NCBI RefSeq assembly: GCF_900496995.4
Contig: NC_044009.1
Location: 9,084,001 to 9,148,000, forward strand
From: Aquila chrysaetos chrysaetos
Lineage: Eukaryota > Chordata > Aves > Accipitriformes > Accipitridae
Direction: 5' to 3'
DNA: 64,000 bases
In this document: positions 13,259 through 25,100 of the stretch, piece after piece
Layout: the number at the start of each line of letters is the position of its first letter
Numbering within the stretch: position 1 is the stretch's first letter
Notes under the pieces: generated by a model
The model's database searches: none
What the model was told of the DNA's origin: nothing
Seen by the model: only the letters and a program-made list of their open reading frames with translations
Program-made: the position numbers and the translations under genes

Positions 13259-14370
13259 GAGAACATAGCTTGGGGCAGGTGGCTGCCAGCCGGGATTGTG
13301 GATCCAGGTCTGCCAGACTTCTGGATGGGATGGCTCTCCCGGCTCTCCAAGCCTTGCTCAGGTCAATGGGATGACAAGGCTGGAACTGCATAGTTTTTAG
13401 GACCAGCCCTGTGGCTGGGCTCCTGTCTCTGAGCTGTTGACCTGGCCAGGCACGCTGGGGTGACTGGTGCTCCCGTGTCCCTGTGCTCCTCCACAGCAAG
13501 CCCTGAGCTGGGATGGCGTGGGTGGTCACGCCGAGACCGCCACACTGCTGGGTTGGATGAGGTGTGATGATACACAGGCTCGGCCGGGAGGTGCGGGGTA
13601 ATCCCAGCACTGAAACAGGGTTTGTGATGGATGGAGGGTAACTCATTAAGGGAGGCATCCACTGGGGAAGCACTGGTGAGGCTGTTAGTCCTCATATTAT
13701 CTTCTTTGCTCTTCCTGTTCCCCAGGAGAGCCAAAGTTGGAAGTGGTCCACAAAAGCTCCCTTACCCGCCAGTGCCTAAATGCAGGCCACAGTGTGTGAC
13801 ACAGACCCCGCAGGATGTAAATTACTCAGCTCAGAGACCCTGCATCATTTCTGCTTTTCATCCATGGACTGTCAAATGCGATGTACATAAATCATCTAGG
13901 AGGAAAGGACCAGATCTCAGGGTTCCCATGCTGCAGCCAAGAGCCAAAGCCTCTCAGCTGCAGCCAGGGCCTCCCATGCCTCCTCTGCCTGTGCCTCAGA
14001 GCCATTCCCTTGCTCACCAATGGCCTCCTGGTCCAATGCTCCCAATGCGTTGGGAAGCTGCCTGGGTCCCCTCTCCAGCTTCTCTGTCCATCATAGATGG
14101 AATCCAGCCTTGCAAATCCATGTCTTGATCCGGACACATAAAACTCAAGCTGTGCAGTGCAGAGCATTGCAGCAAAACCCCTTCTTGGATGTGGTCCTGT
14201 GAAACTTAGGGTGCATGTTGACTTCAGCCAGCTTTGGTTCAGGCCCTGTGGTCATCCTGCTGCAGAAGTGCAAGGGCAGGTCATCCTCCCCAGGTCTGGT
14301 GTCCCACAAGCCCCAGGCACTGCCCAAATTGGCTCAGCCCATTACAAGAGACCAGGGAGATGCTGGATAC

Positions 14371-14418
14371 ATTTGCATTCCTTCTGAATGCAAGTCAGAT
14401 GTGACGTGAAACGTCACA
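14371..14418. promoter_or_regulatory. Adjacent octamer and CRE-type inverted repeats
   Basis: Two perfect short palindromes lie side by side. TTGCATTC (14373-14380) and GAATGCAA (14386-14393) face each other across 5 bases, and the left one overlaps ATTTGCAT (14371-14378), the canonical POU octamer in reverse. TGTGACGT (14400-14407) and ACGTCACA (14411-14418) face each other across GAA and hold two CRE half-sites (TGACGT and ACGTCA). POU and bZIP proteins are the known binders of such sites. Enhancer function is an inference. Confidence 0.4.
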
Positions 14419-17400
14419 GTTCAGGCAGATTGGCCAAGAAAACAAAATCAAGATTGCTCTCAGCAAGATGTGCAAACCCTTTCCTGCCTCCCCTAATCAT
14501 CATTCTGCCTTTTATTGCTCTCACAAATTCTCTTGCAGAAAGCACACATGGCTTAAAAAAAAAACATATCCATTCTAGATTATTGCCCATGTTTCCAAAG
14601 CAACAACTGAGCACTTTGAAGGGGAAGCAAGAAATCACCGTGAGGGTCTAATGAAGGAATAAAAGGCTGAAGTCCCCAGTAGGTATTATGGGATACCTTT
14701 CCCAGATGTGTGCAAATTTTTCACAGGTGTGTCTAAGCAGGTACCCGGGCACACATCTCATGGCCATGTCTATCTCTGACAGCAGCACTGCGTGCAGACT
14801 GCTGGATGGGTGCAGTCCTTTCAGAAAGAAATGGAAGAGCCTTGCTCCACCTGTACCTAACAGCTGGGAAGAGCAAAATAAATCAGGCTCTGAAGCCTTC
14901 CCTGCTTGTCTGCTTAATGCACTGAAGGCCCTGGCTCCAAGCTCTCAAGCAGGAGTTGCATCAGTGGTTTTGTGGAGGCTGCAGGAGTTTCTGATGCCCA
15001 GAGAAAGCTAGTGAATAGTGCAGCAATGACTTTGTGAATGGAAAGCATTGCAGCGCTCACAGCATAGGGCAGGTCCCTCCATCACTAACGCAGCAGCCCC
15101 TGACAACAGCCCAGTTGCTCTGGAGGTTGTAAGGCCTGATCCAGGCATTCCCGTGCAATCAGCAGGCACTTCTACTGCGGAGAGGATGCTGTTGGGACCA
15201 TTGGGGGAGATACTTAGCTATGCTGCTGTCGCTCTCAGTGGGATGTGCTTGGAGGTGGCAGCAGACATCTCTCTACCTTGTTCCTTTCCTTTCACATCTC
15301 AGCATCTCTCCCTCAACCCTTTTTCTTTCTCTCTCTTCTGCTTGGAGCTCCCCCATGCAGGCAACCAGGGCAGAGATGCTATAAACAGGATATGGGCTCT
15401 CTGGAAATCTGCAAGCAGGAGTGGCTGAAGGTATTTAATAGTATCCCTGCAGTAAACAGGGATAAAGGGGGATCAGCTGTATGGAGCAGGGAGTAAGTAT
15501 CAGATGGAGTTGCTCTGCCATGCTGACTGTTTACTGAAACAGGAAACAAATATTTTTTTGGCTTTTGCCAAAGAAAGATTTCTTTAAAAAATGTGTTAAT
15601 ATTAGAAGTAAAAATGTAGCTTTTAGACATGTTAAGTGGCCACATTCACTGGAGTTTTATTTACTATATAAAGGTTAACATTGGTCTGTTTATCCTACGG
15701 ACGAGATTTCCAGCAAATTACAAGAAGGGTCATGTAACAGTCAGCTCCTGCTTGCCTGAGCTTATTTGCCAGAGCCAAATCCCTGGAGCCTGCAGAGCTG
15801 GAGCAGAGAGAAGGGATATTCAAAAGGACTCTGAGAACGGGAGGAAAGAAATAACAGAGCTTTAAGTTGCTTTGAGTTCACTCACTGGGATGGTGGAGGC
15901 TGGGCTCATCTAGGTGCTGGGGTGGGGTGCTGAGAAGCAGAGATGCTGCATTGGACTCCCCAGAGCCGTCTGCAAGAGCGGCCAGTTGGAGGAAGGCTAA
16001 AGAAAACCATCACCAGCACAAGCAAGCTGCTTTCCTGCTAACCCCAAAAAGCCAGTTTAAAGCCTGGATCAGGAGATTTTATCCCTTGGCCAACACTTCT
16101 TACTTAGTTTTACTATAATTACTCTGCTTGAGATACGGTGGTGCTCCAGAGAAACATCCAGGAAGGACATCCCAGGACTTGTGCTGAGGGAACAAGATCA
16201 TTTACATCTCTCTTGCTGACATGTTGTCCCTTTCCTGAGGGGTCAGGCTGCCTTGCACCTCACCCTGTCCCCCATGATCTGGCAGTCCCCTGCCTTGGAT
16301 GGGCTCGACAAGGTCATCCCATCTCCTCCTGCCAGTTTTGGGACTTGCTTCTCCCTGCAGCTTCCCACACTGCCCCTAGAGAAACCGATTCTCAAAACAG
16401 TTGTGAAAGTCCTGGAAAATTATTCTACATTGAAAAAAATACATCAGAAAATGGGTACATTATTAATGGCCCTGCTGTCAGCACCATAAAATCCTGACTG
16501 AACAGCGAGGCAAGATTTTTCTTTAATGAAGCAGTGCTGGTGCAATCAAGTAACACCGCTATCTGAAAGAGATGCTTTAGCCAAATTATTAGCCCTAATA
16601 TAGAAAAATCAAAGTAAATATCAAAGGCTTGAGATACCTAGGACGTTGAATTCGGCAATTTTCTACTTTTCTCATGATATGCATAGCCTTGTTATCTGGA
16701 ATCAACATGACCTTACAACGGTCCTGGCAAAGGACAGGCAGAGAGCAGGCAGGGGAGAGAGGTCTTGGCTCTCAGCTGCGGGATGGGAGCCCTGAGATCT
16801 GGTCCTGGTAAATGGCTGTTTAACACCTGGGGACACCTTGGCCACTGGTTTGCATGGCCATTCCCCAAAGTGGTTGGCACCAAAAGGTGCGATGTGACCT
16901 GCTGCTCGTTCATGGTGTGAAGAGGCACACTGGCCCCTACTCGCTGGGTCCTGGCAGCACTTCCACTCCACAGGTGTAAAAACTGGCATCGCCATGGAGG
17001 GTGGGGGACGGGTGTCTGGAGGGGAGGGGCGGCCAAAGCAAGCTAACACCAACCTGTGGAAGTCCAGGAAAGGGCCAGGCTTTGCACCTGCCACCATGTG
17101 TGGTCCCATCTGGCTTCAGGAGCTTGGGAACCATCTTGCCCGGTCACAATGGGTTTTCATGGAGGGGGGCAGTTCATTTCTCCCTGCCATGTTTCACTAT
17201 CTACCCACACTGGCAAGGTGTAGGAGCTGATAGAAATTAAAATATCACAAATATCACTTCAGCTCCAAAACTGAAGGCTGGAGGCAGCCAAGAGCCACTC
17301 TGCAAGGGTGCATAATGGAAAGTCTCAGCAGTGTTAGCCATAGCTGCTGCTATATGCATTGGCTATCACAAGAGGGAAAATCTGAATCAGAAAAAATGAA

Positions 17401-17950
17401 CCAAGTGGAGAGACCTGCAGATGGTAAGGGTGGAGACGACCGTTCCCTGAACACTAGGAGCATCCCAGCATCAGCCTGAAAGGGATTGTCCCTCCCAGGT
17501 GAACCTTTCCAGGACCAGTCCTTCTCAGGGGTCCAATTTCTTGCCTTCATTGCCTGGTGAATAATGAGACCTCCCCAGGCCCTAATTTTGCCAGAGAGGT
17601 ACGAGCAGCTTTCCATGACCTTCATGGATCTGTGTTTCCCATGCTCAACAAGCAAGAAAGCTGAGCTCTGTCCTGCCCCAGGGAGTCATTGTAAATGGAG
17701 AGGCCCTGAAGGAAATCTCCAGCATGCCAAATTTCCTTTCCACCTCCTAATGGAGGGGCAGCCTGCACTGTAAAGCATGGGGAGAAGAACATCTATGCAG
17801 TTATATCCCAAAACATCAGGTTAACTGGGGGTTGCACCTTCTCTGAAGGATCAGCCCGATATGCCATGAAAAAGGATGGCTTTCTGCCCTCTTTTTGGAA
17901 TGGGAAGCTGGGACTTTTGCACTACATGCAAATGTTTCCCCAGATCTCCC

Positions 17951-17990
17951 CATGTATTTCCCCACATTCCCATGTATTTCCCCATACCTG
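17951..17990. repeat. 20-base tandem duplication
   Basis: Two 20-base units begin at 17951 and 17971. They share their first 14 bases (CATGTATTTCCCCA) and then diverge. Nothing suggests a function. Confidence 0.6.
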
Positions 17991-20900
17991 TGAGAGAGGG
18001 TTTGGGAGGAAAAGGTGATTTTATTTCTAACAAAATTGTTTTCATGCAGTCAGTGTCTCACACACACATACTCATAGCACCAGGACAAGTGTCCAGCATT
18101 CAGGCACTGAGACATATCTCCAGGTGGTCTGTCCAGAGCTCCTTGCAATGACACAGAGGAGAAGGGATGCTAGCTAGTGAGTCCTCACATCTCCTGGGCT
18201 CTCATGCTGTTGACCATACATTGGCTTTGGATATACCTTTTTGTACTATTTAGGAGTTGATCATTCTTTTCATGCTGGTCCACCCCTGTGAGTCAATGGG
18301 CAACACTGCCGATTTACACACTTTCAACTCTTTTTTTTTTTTTTTAAAGACTCCTTTAGACTCCTTTTTTGGGCATAGTCTGGTCTTAATTTTATGCTGT
18401 TCTTTGTTTTGGGCTGCCTTTTGTTTTCCCAGTTGGTCTGTCTTGAAAAGCTACTCACAGATGTGCTGTAATCTGAATTACCTTGGTGCCATCAATGCCT
18501 GATATTCTTTTATCCCTTTTTGACATTTATTCCTGAGCTTTGACCCCTACACATCCTCACTCAGATTTTATGTTTCTCCTACACATCTCCATAGATGCTC
18601 ACAGACAGGTCTTTCAAAGGAAGCCCAGTCTACTCCTGTTGTCTGCTCTGATCAGGGAAGGTTGTGTCAATAAGGCATGACTTTTGAGAGCTTTTCGCCT
18701 TTTCCTCCATCCTTCCACTGAGCAGTCTTGTGAGGATTGTGGCTGGTGCATGCTCAGCCAAGGGGGATACAAAAACTTTTGCATGCTGTTCAGTCTGGTC
18801 TTTGCTGGTGGTGATAGGCAATTCTGGCATTACTTCTCCTTTCCAAACAATCTCTTCACAGTCTGAGACAAGACAAAAAGCACAAAGCAGTGGGTACCAG
18901 AATGGTTTCAGTAATTTTATTCTGTATGTGTAAAGCTGGTGTGGCCCTCAGTAAGAGCCTTTGTCTTCCCAGGAACAGCCAGCACAATCTTTTCTTTCTT
19001 CTCCCCCAGGGAAGGCTTGCATTCTTATTTCTTTGACTGCTGGCAAGGTGATGTGGCCATGGTAAAGAGAGGAGTTATTTGGCTTCCAACCACTTGCCCT
19101 TCTCCTCTCCAGCTGGTACAACTCTAATGGAATGTCCCCTCTTGCTGGCCATTGCCATCTTCACACCATTTCTGGAAATGGAGGATTAATAAACTGCAGC
19201 TCAAAAATGTTGATGAACGTGTGGGTTGGCTGTGTTGGACAGAAGATAATTTGTGGTGAAATCCACAAAACGTCTGGGATTTGTAAATGTTTTCATGATG
19301 ACTTGGCTCTTCTCCAAACACTCCCATCTACTGACAAACATGAGCCATGAATCACCGTGCACAGGAAAATCTTCCAAGCCCTTGACTTACTCCTCACCCG
19401 GCTCTGCTAGACTGCCAGCTCTGATAGCACTCGCTGCCCGGTGGGGAACAAGGGCTTCAGGGTCAAGGTGAAGAAGCTGCTTGGCAGCCCCACAGATGCT
19501 CTGTGTAGGTCCCTGGGCAAGGGAGGTGGAGAGACGGCACGCTGACTTTTCTGGGTAGCAGCCCACAGGACAGAGCAGTGCTGGGACTGTCCTAGTTGAT
19601 GTCAAGGCTAGGCTCCTTGACATAGCCCAGAGATTACTTCCTTTCCCAGAGAGGGGATTTGCTTTCCACTACGGAAGGTGGGGCCCAGGCAGTTTTCTGC
19701 CTGACATCAGCTGGAGTTCGTGATGCCTTTCTGCAGAATGGGCTGTTTGGGGTCTTGCACTGTTGATTCATAAACACAGTGGCTGGCAGCAGTGTGTTGG
19801 CTACCAGGGCTCAGCCCGTGTGCCAGGGACAGACTCACAAAAATAGCTGATGATTTTGGGGGCAGGGTGCCTTGTCCCTCTGTCTATGAGCCCATGTGTT
19901 CCTGTTCCTGCCTCCATCCCCTAGTCAGGCCAGGAGAAGAGAGAAGTGGTTTCCAAGCAGCTTCTGGTCTCCACTGTCTCCTGGTCTCTCCAAGTGGAAA
20001 GCGTTAAAGCGAGTCCCTCATTGTCAGAGCTTCTCATGTGGGTTGTTACAGCAGCCACACTTTCCAACCCTGGAGCCCTGCATCCCCTGTACCCTGGAAA
20101 GAAGCATGTCCCTGTAGGATGGACATCCTATGGGGTGCCTTGGTGGTTCTGCGGTGTGCCATGCTGAGTCACTCAGGCAGGACCACAGACAACAGCGTGT
20201 GTGCAATACTGTTCCTGCAATTGCAAAGTCACAGGTAAGGGCATGTCCTCCTGCAGGAATGAATTAGACCTGGGGGTCCTCTCCTTTCCCTCTTCTGCTC
20301 CAATGAGCTCGAGGGCCATGATCTTCTATGAAGATACAACAAGGTTCTGCCAAGGAGGGCCTCCTCTGGCTTGGGGATTGTAGGTATTTATGCCAATATA
20401 GCCTCTAGCTACGGCATGGAGCCCTACAGCTCTTCTTCAGATGCATGTGGTATGTGATATGTACCCTATCTGTAAACGTGGTGGAGGCCAGGGATCTGAG
20501 TCCATGGCAATTCCTGGAAAGACACTTTATGTTTCCTCCTAAGCCACCTTCACTTGCAACATCAAACACAGGGAAATGTCAGGTTTCCCCATGGGTATAC
20601 TATGTTCTGCTTTGGTGAAGCCCCTTAAATCCTTGGACTGGTTTGAAGACTCGGCCAGAGGCCAGTCTGCTGTTTCTGTTTGATCCAAGCAATTACCTCA
20701 ACAAGGGCAAAACACGTGTCACTATTTTGTTGCCTGGGATCACCAGAGACTTGACTCCATTCTTCCTACCGGCAGAATTTGTCCTGTGCATTTCCAGCAC
20801 CTCTTTTCCTTGGCTTACAGCAATTTTTTTTTTTTCTCTCTCACATTTCCACCTCACTTTTCTTGTGATGTGTCCCCCAAAATGGATCAATGAGCACAAG

Positions 20901-22094
20901 GTGACAGTTGATCTAGAAGCAGCATTTCCAAGAACATTGACCACCTAGCTGTCCCTGGTGTCTCCTCAGCAGCAGGAGCTGCTGTGCCATCTTCTGGATG
21001 AGCTAAGATGATGTGGAGCAGAAGGAAAGGAAACTTCTTCCAAAATGAACTATAGACAAACCATCCTCTCTGTTTGCCCTTGCAACCCTCAGGTCTAGAT
21101 TTGCAGAGGCAGCTTGGCCTCTCTGGCAACTTTGTACAGATGCTGTAGAGATGGACTGGGCACCTTTGAATGGCAAGTAGAGCACAGAAACATCTCTCCC
21201 AGCTCAAGAAGAACATTCCAAGGTTGGGATTAGAAAAGAATACCCCACAATTTCTATTGAAAAACATTGCCACTCATGGGAAAGACTTGGGAATTTTGTT
21301 TTGCTGCTTCCCCCCTCTTTGTTAGTGATGGGATGTTAGACTGCACCTGCCTCCCTCTCCCATAGGAGACGTGCCAAGAAGGGAAAAGGAGAACAGAGCA
21401 ATATTTTGGTGTCAGACATGTGGCCCCAAAGCTTGCCAACTTTTCAGCACTGACAGTACTTAGCCATCACATGGCAGAAGTGCTCTCCCTGGAAAGTTTG
21501 AGATCTTAGGAAAATGCCTTATTCTGAGTTGGACTGACACAAAAAATTAATTAAATCCTTTGCAGAAGGAAAGCTACTGAGATGTTTTGTTTTGGAAACA
21601 CCTGCAGTCCAAACAGTTTGCTATTTCTGAAACCAAACTATTCACAACTTCCTGCAAACCTGGAAGCCACTGCTTCCTGCCAGCTGCTCTGGAAGTGGCT
21701 GAGGAACACAGGAGGTCTGGGGCTTGTGGTTGCCTCAGAGCTGGGTGGGCAGATGAGCCAGTAGGGAAGTGGGTAGAGCTCAGAGATACAAGCTTGCACT
21801 CAGTCAAAATCTGCATGTCGGATGTTCAAAGATGCTCTGCTCTGCCAAAAAGCATCTGTCAGTGAGCTCTGAGCCTGTCCCAGTCCCACTTCCCTAGGAG
21901 ATACATATCATTTAGCACACTGCAGCAGAGAGGAATAGCAGCCAGAACGGGTAAGCAACAGGCAGTTATGTGTGAAGGCTCAGCATGTAGATTCCATGCC
22001 ATAGGACCAGGAATGCTCTTCTTCCCATGTAAACCTTGAATTCATGCTTTTAGAGCAAAGCCACACAACCTCAACAGTGGTACCTTTATATGGG

Positions 22095-22165
22095 AAGGCG
22101 AAGGTGTCTGTAACGGGATGGTTAGACTAGACAGTTGGTTGTACGGGCCAGTTCTCTTGCCACAA
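22095..22165 (+). mobile_element. Short CR1 3'-end remnant
   Basis: The stretch reading ggttagactagacag, then a gap, then tacgggccagttctcttg resembles the extreme 3' end of CR1 LINEs (GGCTAGATGGACC..., then TATGGCC.TTCTTATG). An internal deletion has to be assumed. The match is short and the call is tentative. Confidence 0.35.
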
Positions 22166-25100
22166 GGACGTCTTCTACTGACTGGTAGATGTGCCCCTTC
22201 TGACTATAAATATCATGACATTTCCAGTGGTCTCACACCTTCCTCTGCACACGTTTTCCTGCACAGTACATGCCAAGGAGCGCCCTTGAAGAAAGCCAGG
22301 ACAAGGACAGGGTTGGAGAACCAACAAGCTAAGAAGAATGAAATATTTCAAGCTCAGAGGCTTAGAAAATGTGTCCTGATAGTGGCTTTCTGTCAAATGC
22401 CTCTTGGGTGAGTGTCATCCTTTACTGGTAGATGCTTTTCTTTATCAGCAGATTTCCTTCTTGGGACTTTTGTGTTTGGTGAATGACTCGTACCCCCGGG
22501 ACATGATCACTGATGTGGCAAAGGGAAAGGTCCTTGCTTCTGCCAGAACTGCGGGGACTCAAACCACGGGTCATATCTGTCCATACGCTTGTGTTTCAGA
22601 CAGAGTTCAGTTAAACCAACAAGGGACAGCATAACAGCAATGCTCTTGGTCTGCTGGTAGCAAGTGATGTGCAGTCACTTCCAAAAAACATCCCTGATCA
22701 TACTGCTCATGGCCACAGCATCTCTGCAGGTCTTCCCAAGAGATTGCCCCTCTCCATGCACAAGTGTGGGTTTGAGATCAGATTTTACCAATGGCACTAG
22801 GCTTCTAGAGAGGTCATGCTGCATTACAGTGGCCAATTGGTAATTTGGAGAGGTCTCAAGTTAACAATTCTTACCCCTTAATGGAAAAGAAGGTGCTTGT
22901 GTAGAGTTTCCAACCAGAAGGAGGTAACTGGAAGAGATGGTTTGGGAAACCCAATAGGGAGTTTGTGGTGTGTGGAGAGGGAGTCTCCCTCAAACATGTA
23001 CGCTGTAGTCTGCGGGGAAGGAGTCTATTTTCTGGGCATTTGCAATGAAGTTTTAATTCAACACTGGAATTAAAATTCATTTTATTACGGGACCTTTAAA
23101 TATTTCCAGAGCCTGACCTTTTCTGGAGGCTGTTGACTAATTAATGTCTGGTCTGGTATTCTTCAAACTTTCCACATAGTTCAACTTGTTGCCAGCTGCT
23201 TTCAAACACATTTTTCAAGAAATTAGGTTGTAATTAAGTACAGTTATTAATGACTGTTTTTCCTGCCATTCCCATTGGGTTTGCAACTTACTTTGCTCCA
23301 TGTGGCAAAAAAGATGGCCAATATTTCATGGGGTGAGTGAAGGAATGTCTAATATGATCTTTGACATGTTGATTTGACTCAGCTCCAACTCCGCAATGCG
23401 TAGTGATGACCACCAAACTGCGCAGGAGAAACCTGGGTAGAAAAGTACAGAGTCAGGGTCAAGTCCCTGTAGACAAGCTGACAGATGGGGCAGGGAGATC
23501 CTTCGCCCATGGAGAGCCAGTGCATGGGGTGAGCAGTTCATGTGGATTGGACAATGCATTGGTTGCTTTTTGCCCTGCTCCCCAAAGGATGGAGAGGAGA
23601 AGCAGCAGACTCACTGGAGTAAGGGGAATCACTCTTGTGCTTAAAATTCAGGGCATGCTGATCTGGGAGCTCTGCAAATAACGTCAAGCCCATTTGTATG
23701 AACACTTCTCTCCTGCCTGGTCCTCTCTCCACCCAAGAGGGACTAACAGGGAGATCCGTGTGTGGAGAGAGCAGATGGAGCCGAAAGCAGCCAAGAAGGG
23801 AAGCGGCACTCCTACGCAGAGCCCAGGAAGGTTTTACACGCTCTCCGCTCTCCGGTGTCGCTGAGGTCACTCCTCTTTGTCAGGCACATGGCAGCAAATC
23901 CCACTCTAAGCCCCAGATCTCGGAGGCATTATAATAATAAAAGCCTGGGCTGAAGCGTCTGAGCAAACATATCGGCTGAGCAAGTGTTTTTCCCCAGCCC
24001 CAGGACCAGGTTATTCTGGGAAATGGCAGTGCTGAAACATCAAGGCTGCAACATCATCCGGCGAAATCTGCTGCCAGGGGGTGCGGGGGGTGACGCGCAG
24101 GTGAGGGAGCCCACCCACGAGGGGGGGACAAGGGGGTGCATAGCACCTATTTCATTTCCTGACTGGCCTTCGACTGAATCCTGGCAGCTCCTGGCAGCCA
24201 AGGCAGTGTGGGTGGAGGCAGATAGATGCTGACAAGTAATGCACACGTGCACGGACATGGGGGCGCAGACGTGAACAGCCCCTTGCCAGAGGGCTGGGAT
24301 TTCTCCAGGCACTTTACATCCCCTTTTTTTCCAGGGTCTCACCCATTTCCTTTTGCTTTCTCCCAGTGGTCAAGATGCCATGCATTCCCAGTAGGGCAGA
24401 AGAGCCCTGCAGACTGACACCACCTTGGCCATGGAGATAAGCATGCATGCAAGCACACGCACACCTCTTTTGGCACATGTGTCCACATGTTGTGCATGGG
24501 AGGTCTGCAGGCACAGCGTGTCCCACAGCCAGGTGCACCATCGCATGCACTGGGTGATGGGCCAACGTGGAGACTGATGCTAGAGGTATCCCAATGGTAC
24601 AGAAATCCACCTGTGCTCTGCTCCCAACCACAAAAGCCACGCTCCAGAGCGAGCGATGAAAACAAGCCCAGCAGTCACCTGCCTGGAGAGGTGCTGAAGG
24701 GCAGGTCAGCCCATAAAGCATCCTTTCTCCCCATGCAGCTTCAGCCACAGCCAGGACCTGTCCTTCATTGTGTTTTATCAGCAGATGTCCATACATCTCA
24801 GTCAGGCTGCATTGCAGTTTATCAGCATCTACTGCCTGCCCTTCAGCAGCTGGGACCTGGTTTTGGCTGATCTTTATGGGCTCAGTACTTGATGCCAGCC
24901 CTGGAAGCAGTTGGAAGAAGGAGCCAAGAGGGAGGTGGTGAGAGAGATGGGGAGATGAGCCACTGATGGAAGTAAACCAAGAAAGGTGGGACTTGGCCTT
25001 GATCAGGACCCAGGGCAGCCTGTGGCCATTCCCAGAATCAGAGCAAGGCTGCCTTCTCCGAAAGGATGAACAACAGGCCTGCTTCATCAGCTCAGCCGCT

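Larger units (their letters stand above)
13259..22094. other. Intergenic DNA, no gene recognised
   Basis: I see no coding gene. Items listed separately are the double inverted repeat at 14371-14418 and the 20-base tandem duplication at 17951-17990. There is a T15 run near 18330. Otherwise the sequence is unremarkable on both strands. Confidence 0.55.

Noticed and set aside
18250..18870. T-rich block with runs of T, considered as a retroposon tail
   Set aside because: There is no target-site duplication and no recognisable element body on either side.
24314..25087. 257-codon open frame, minus strand
   Set aside because: It has no recognisable family, no ordered motif and no splice context. 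One open frame of about this length is expected by chance in 64 kb at this base composition.
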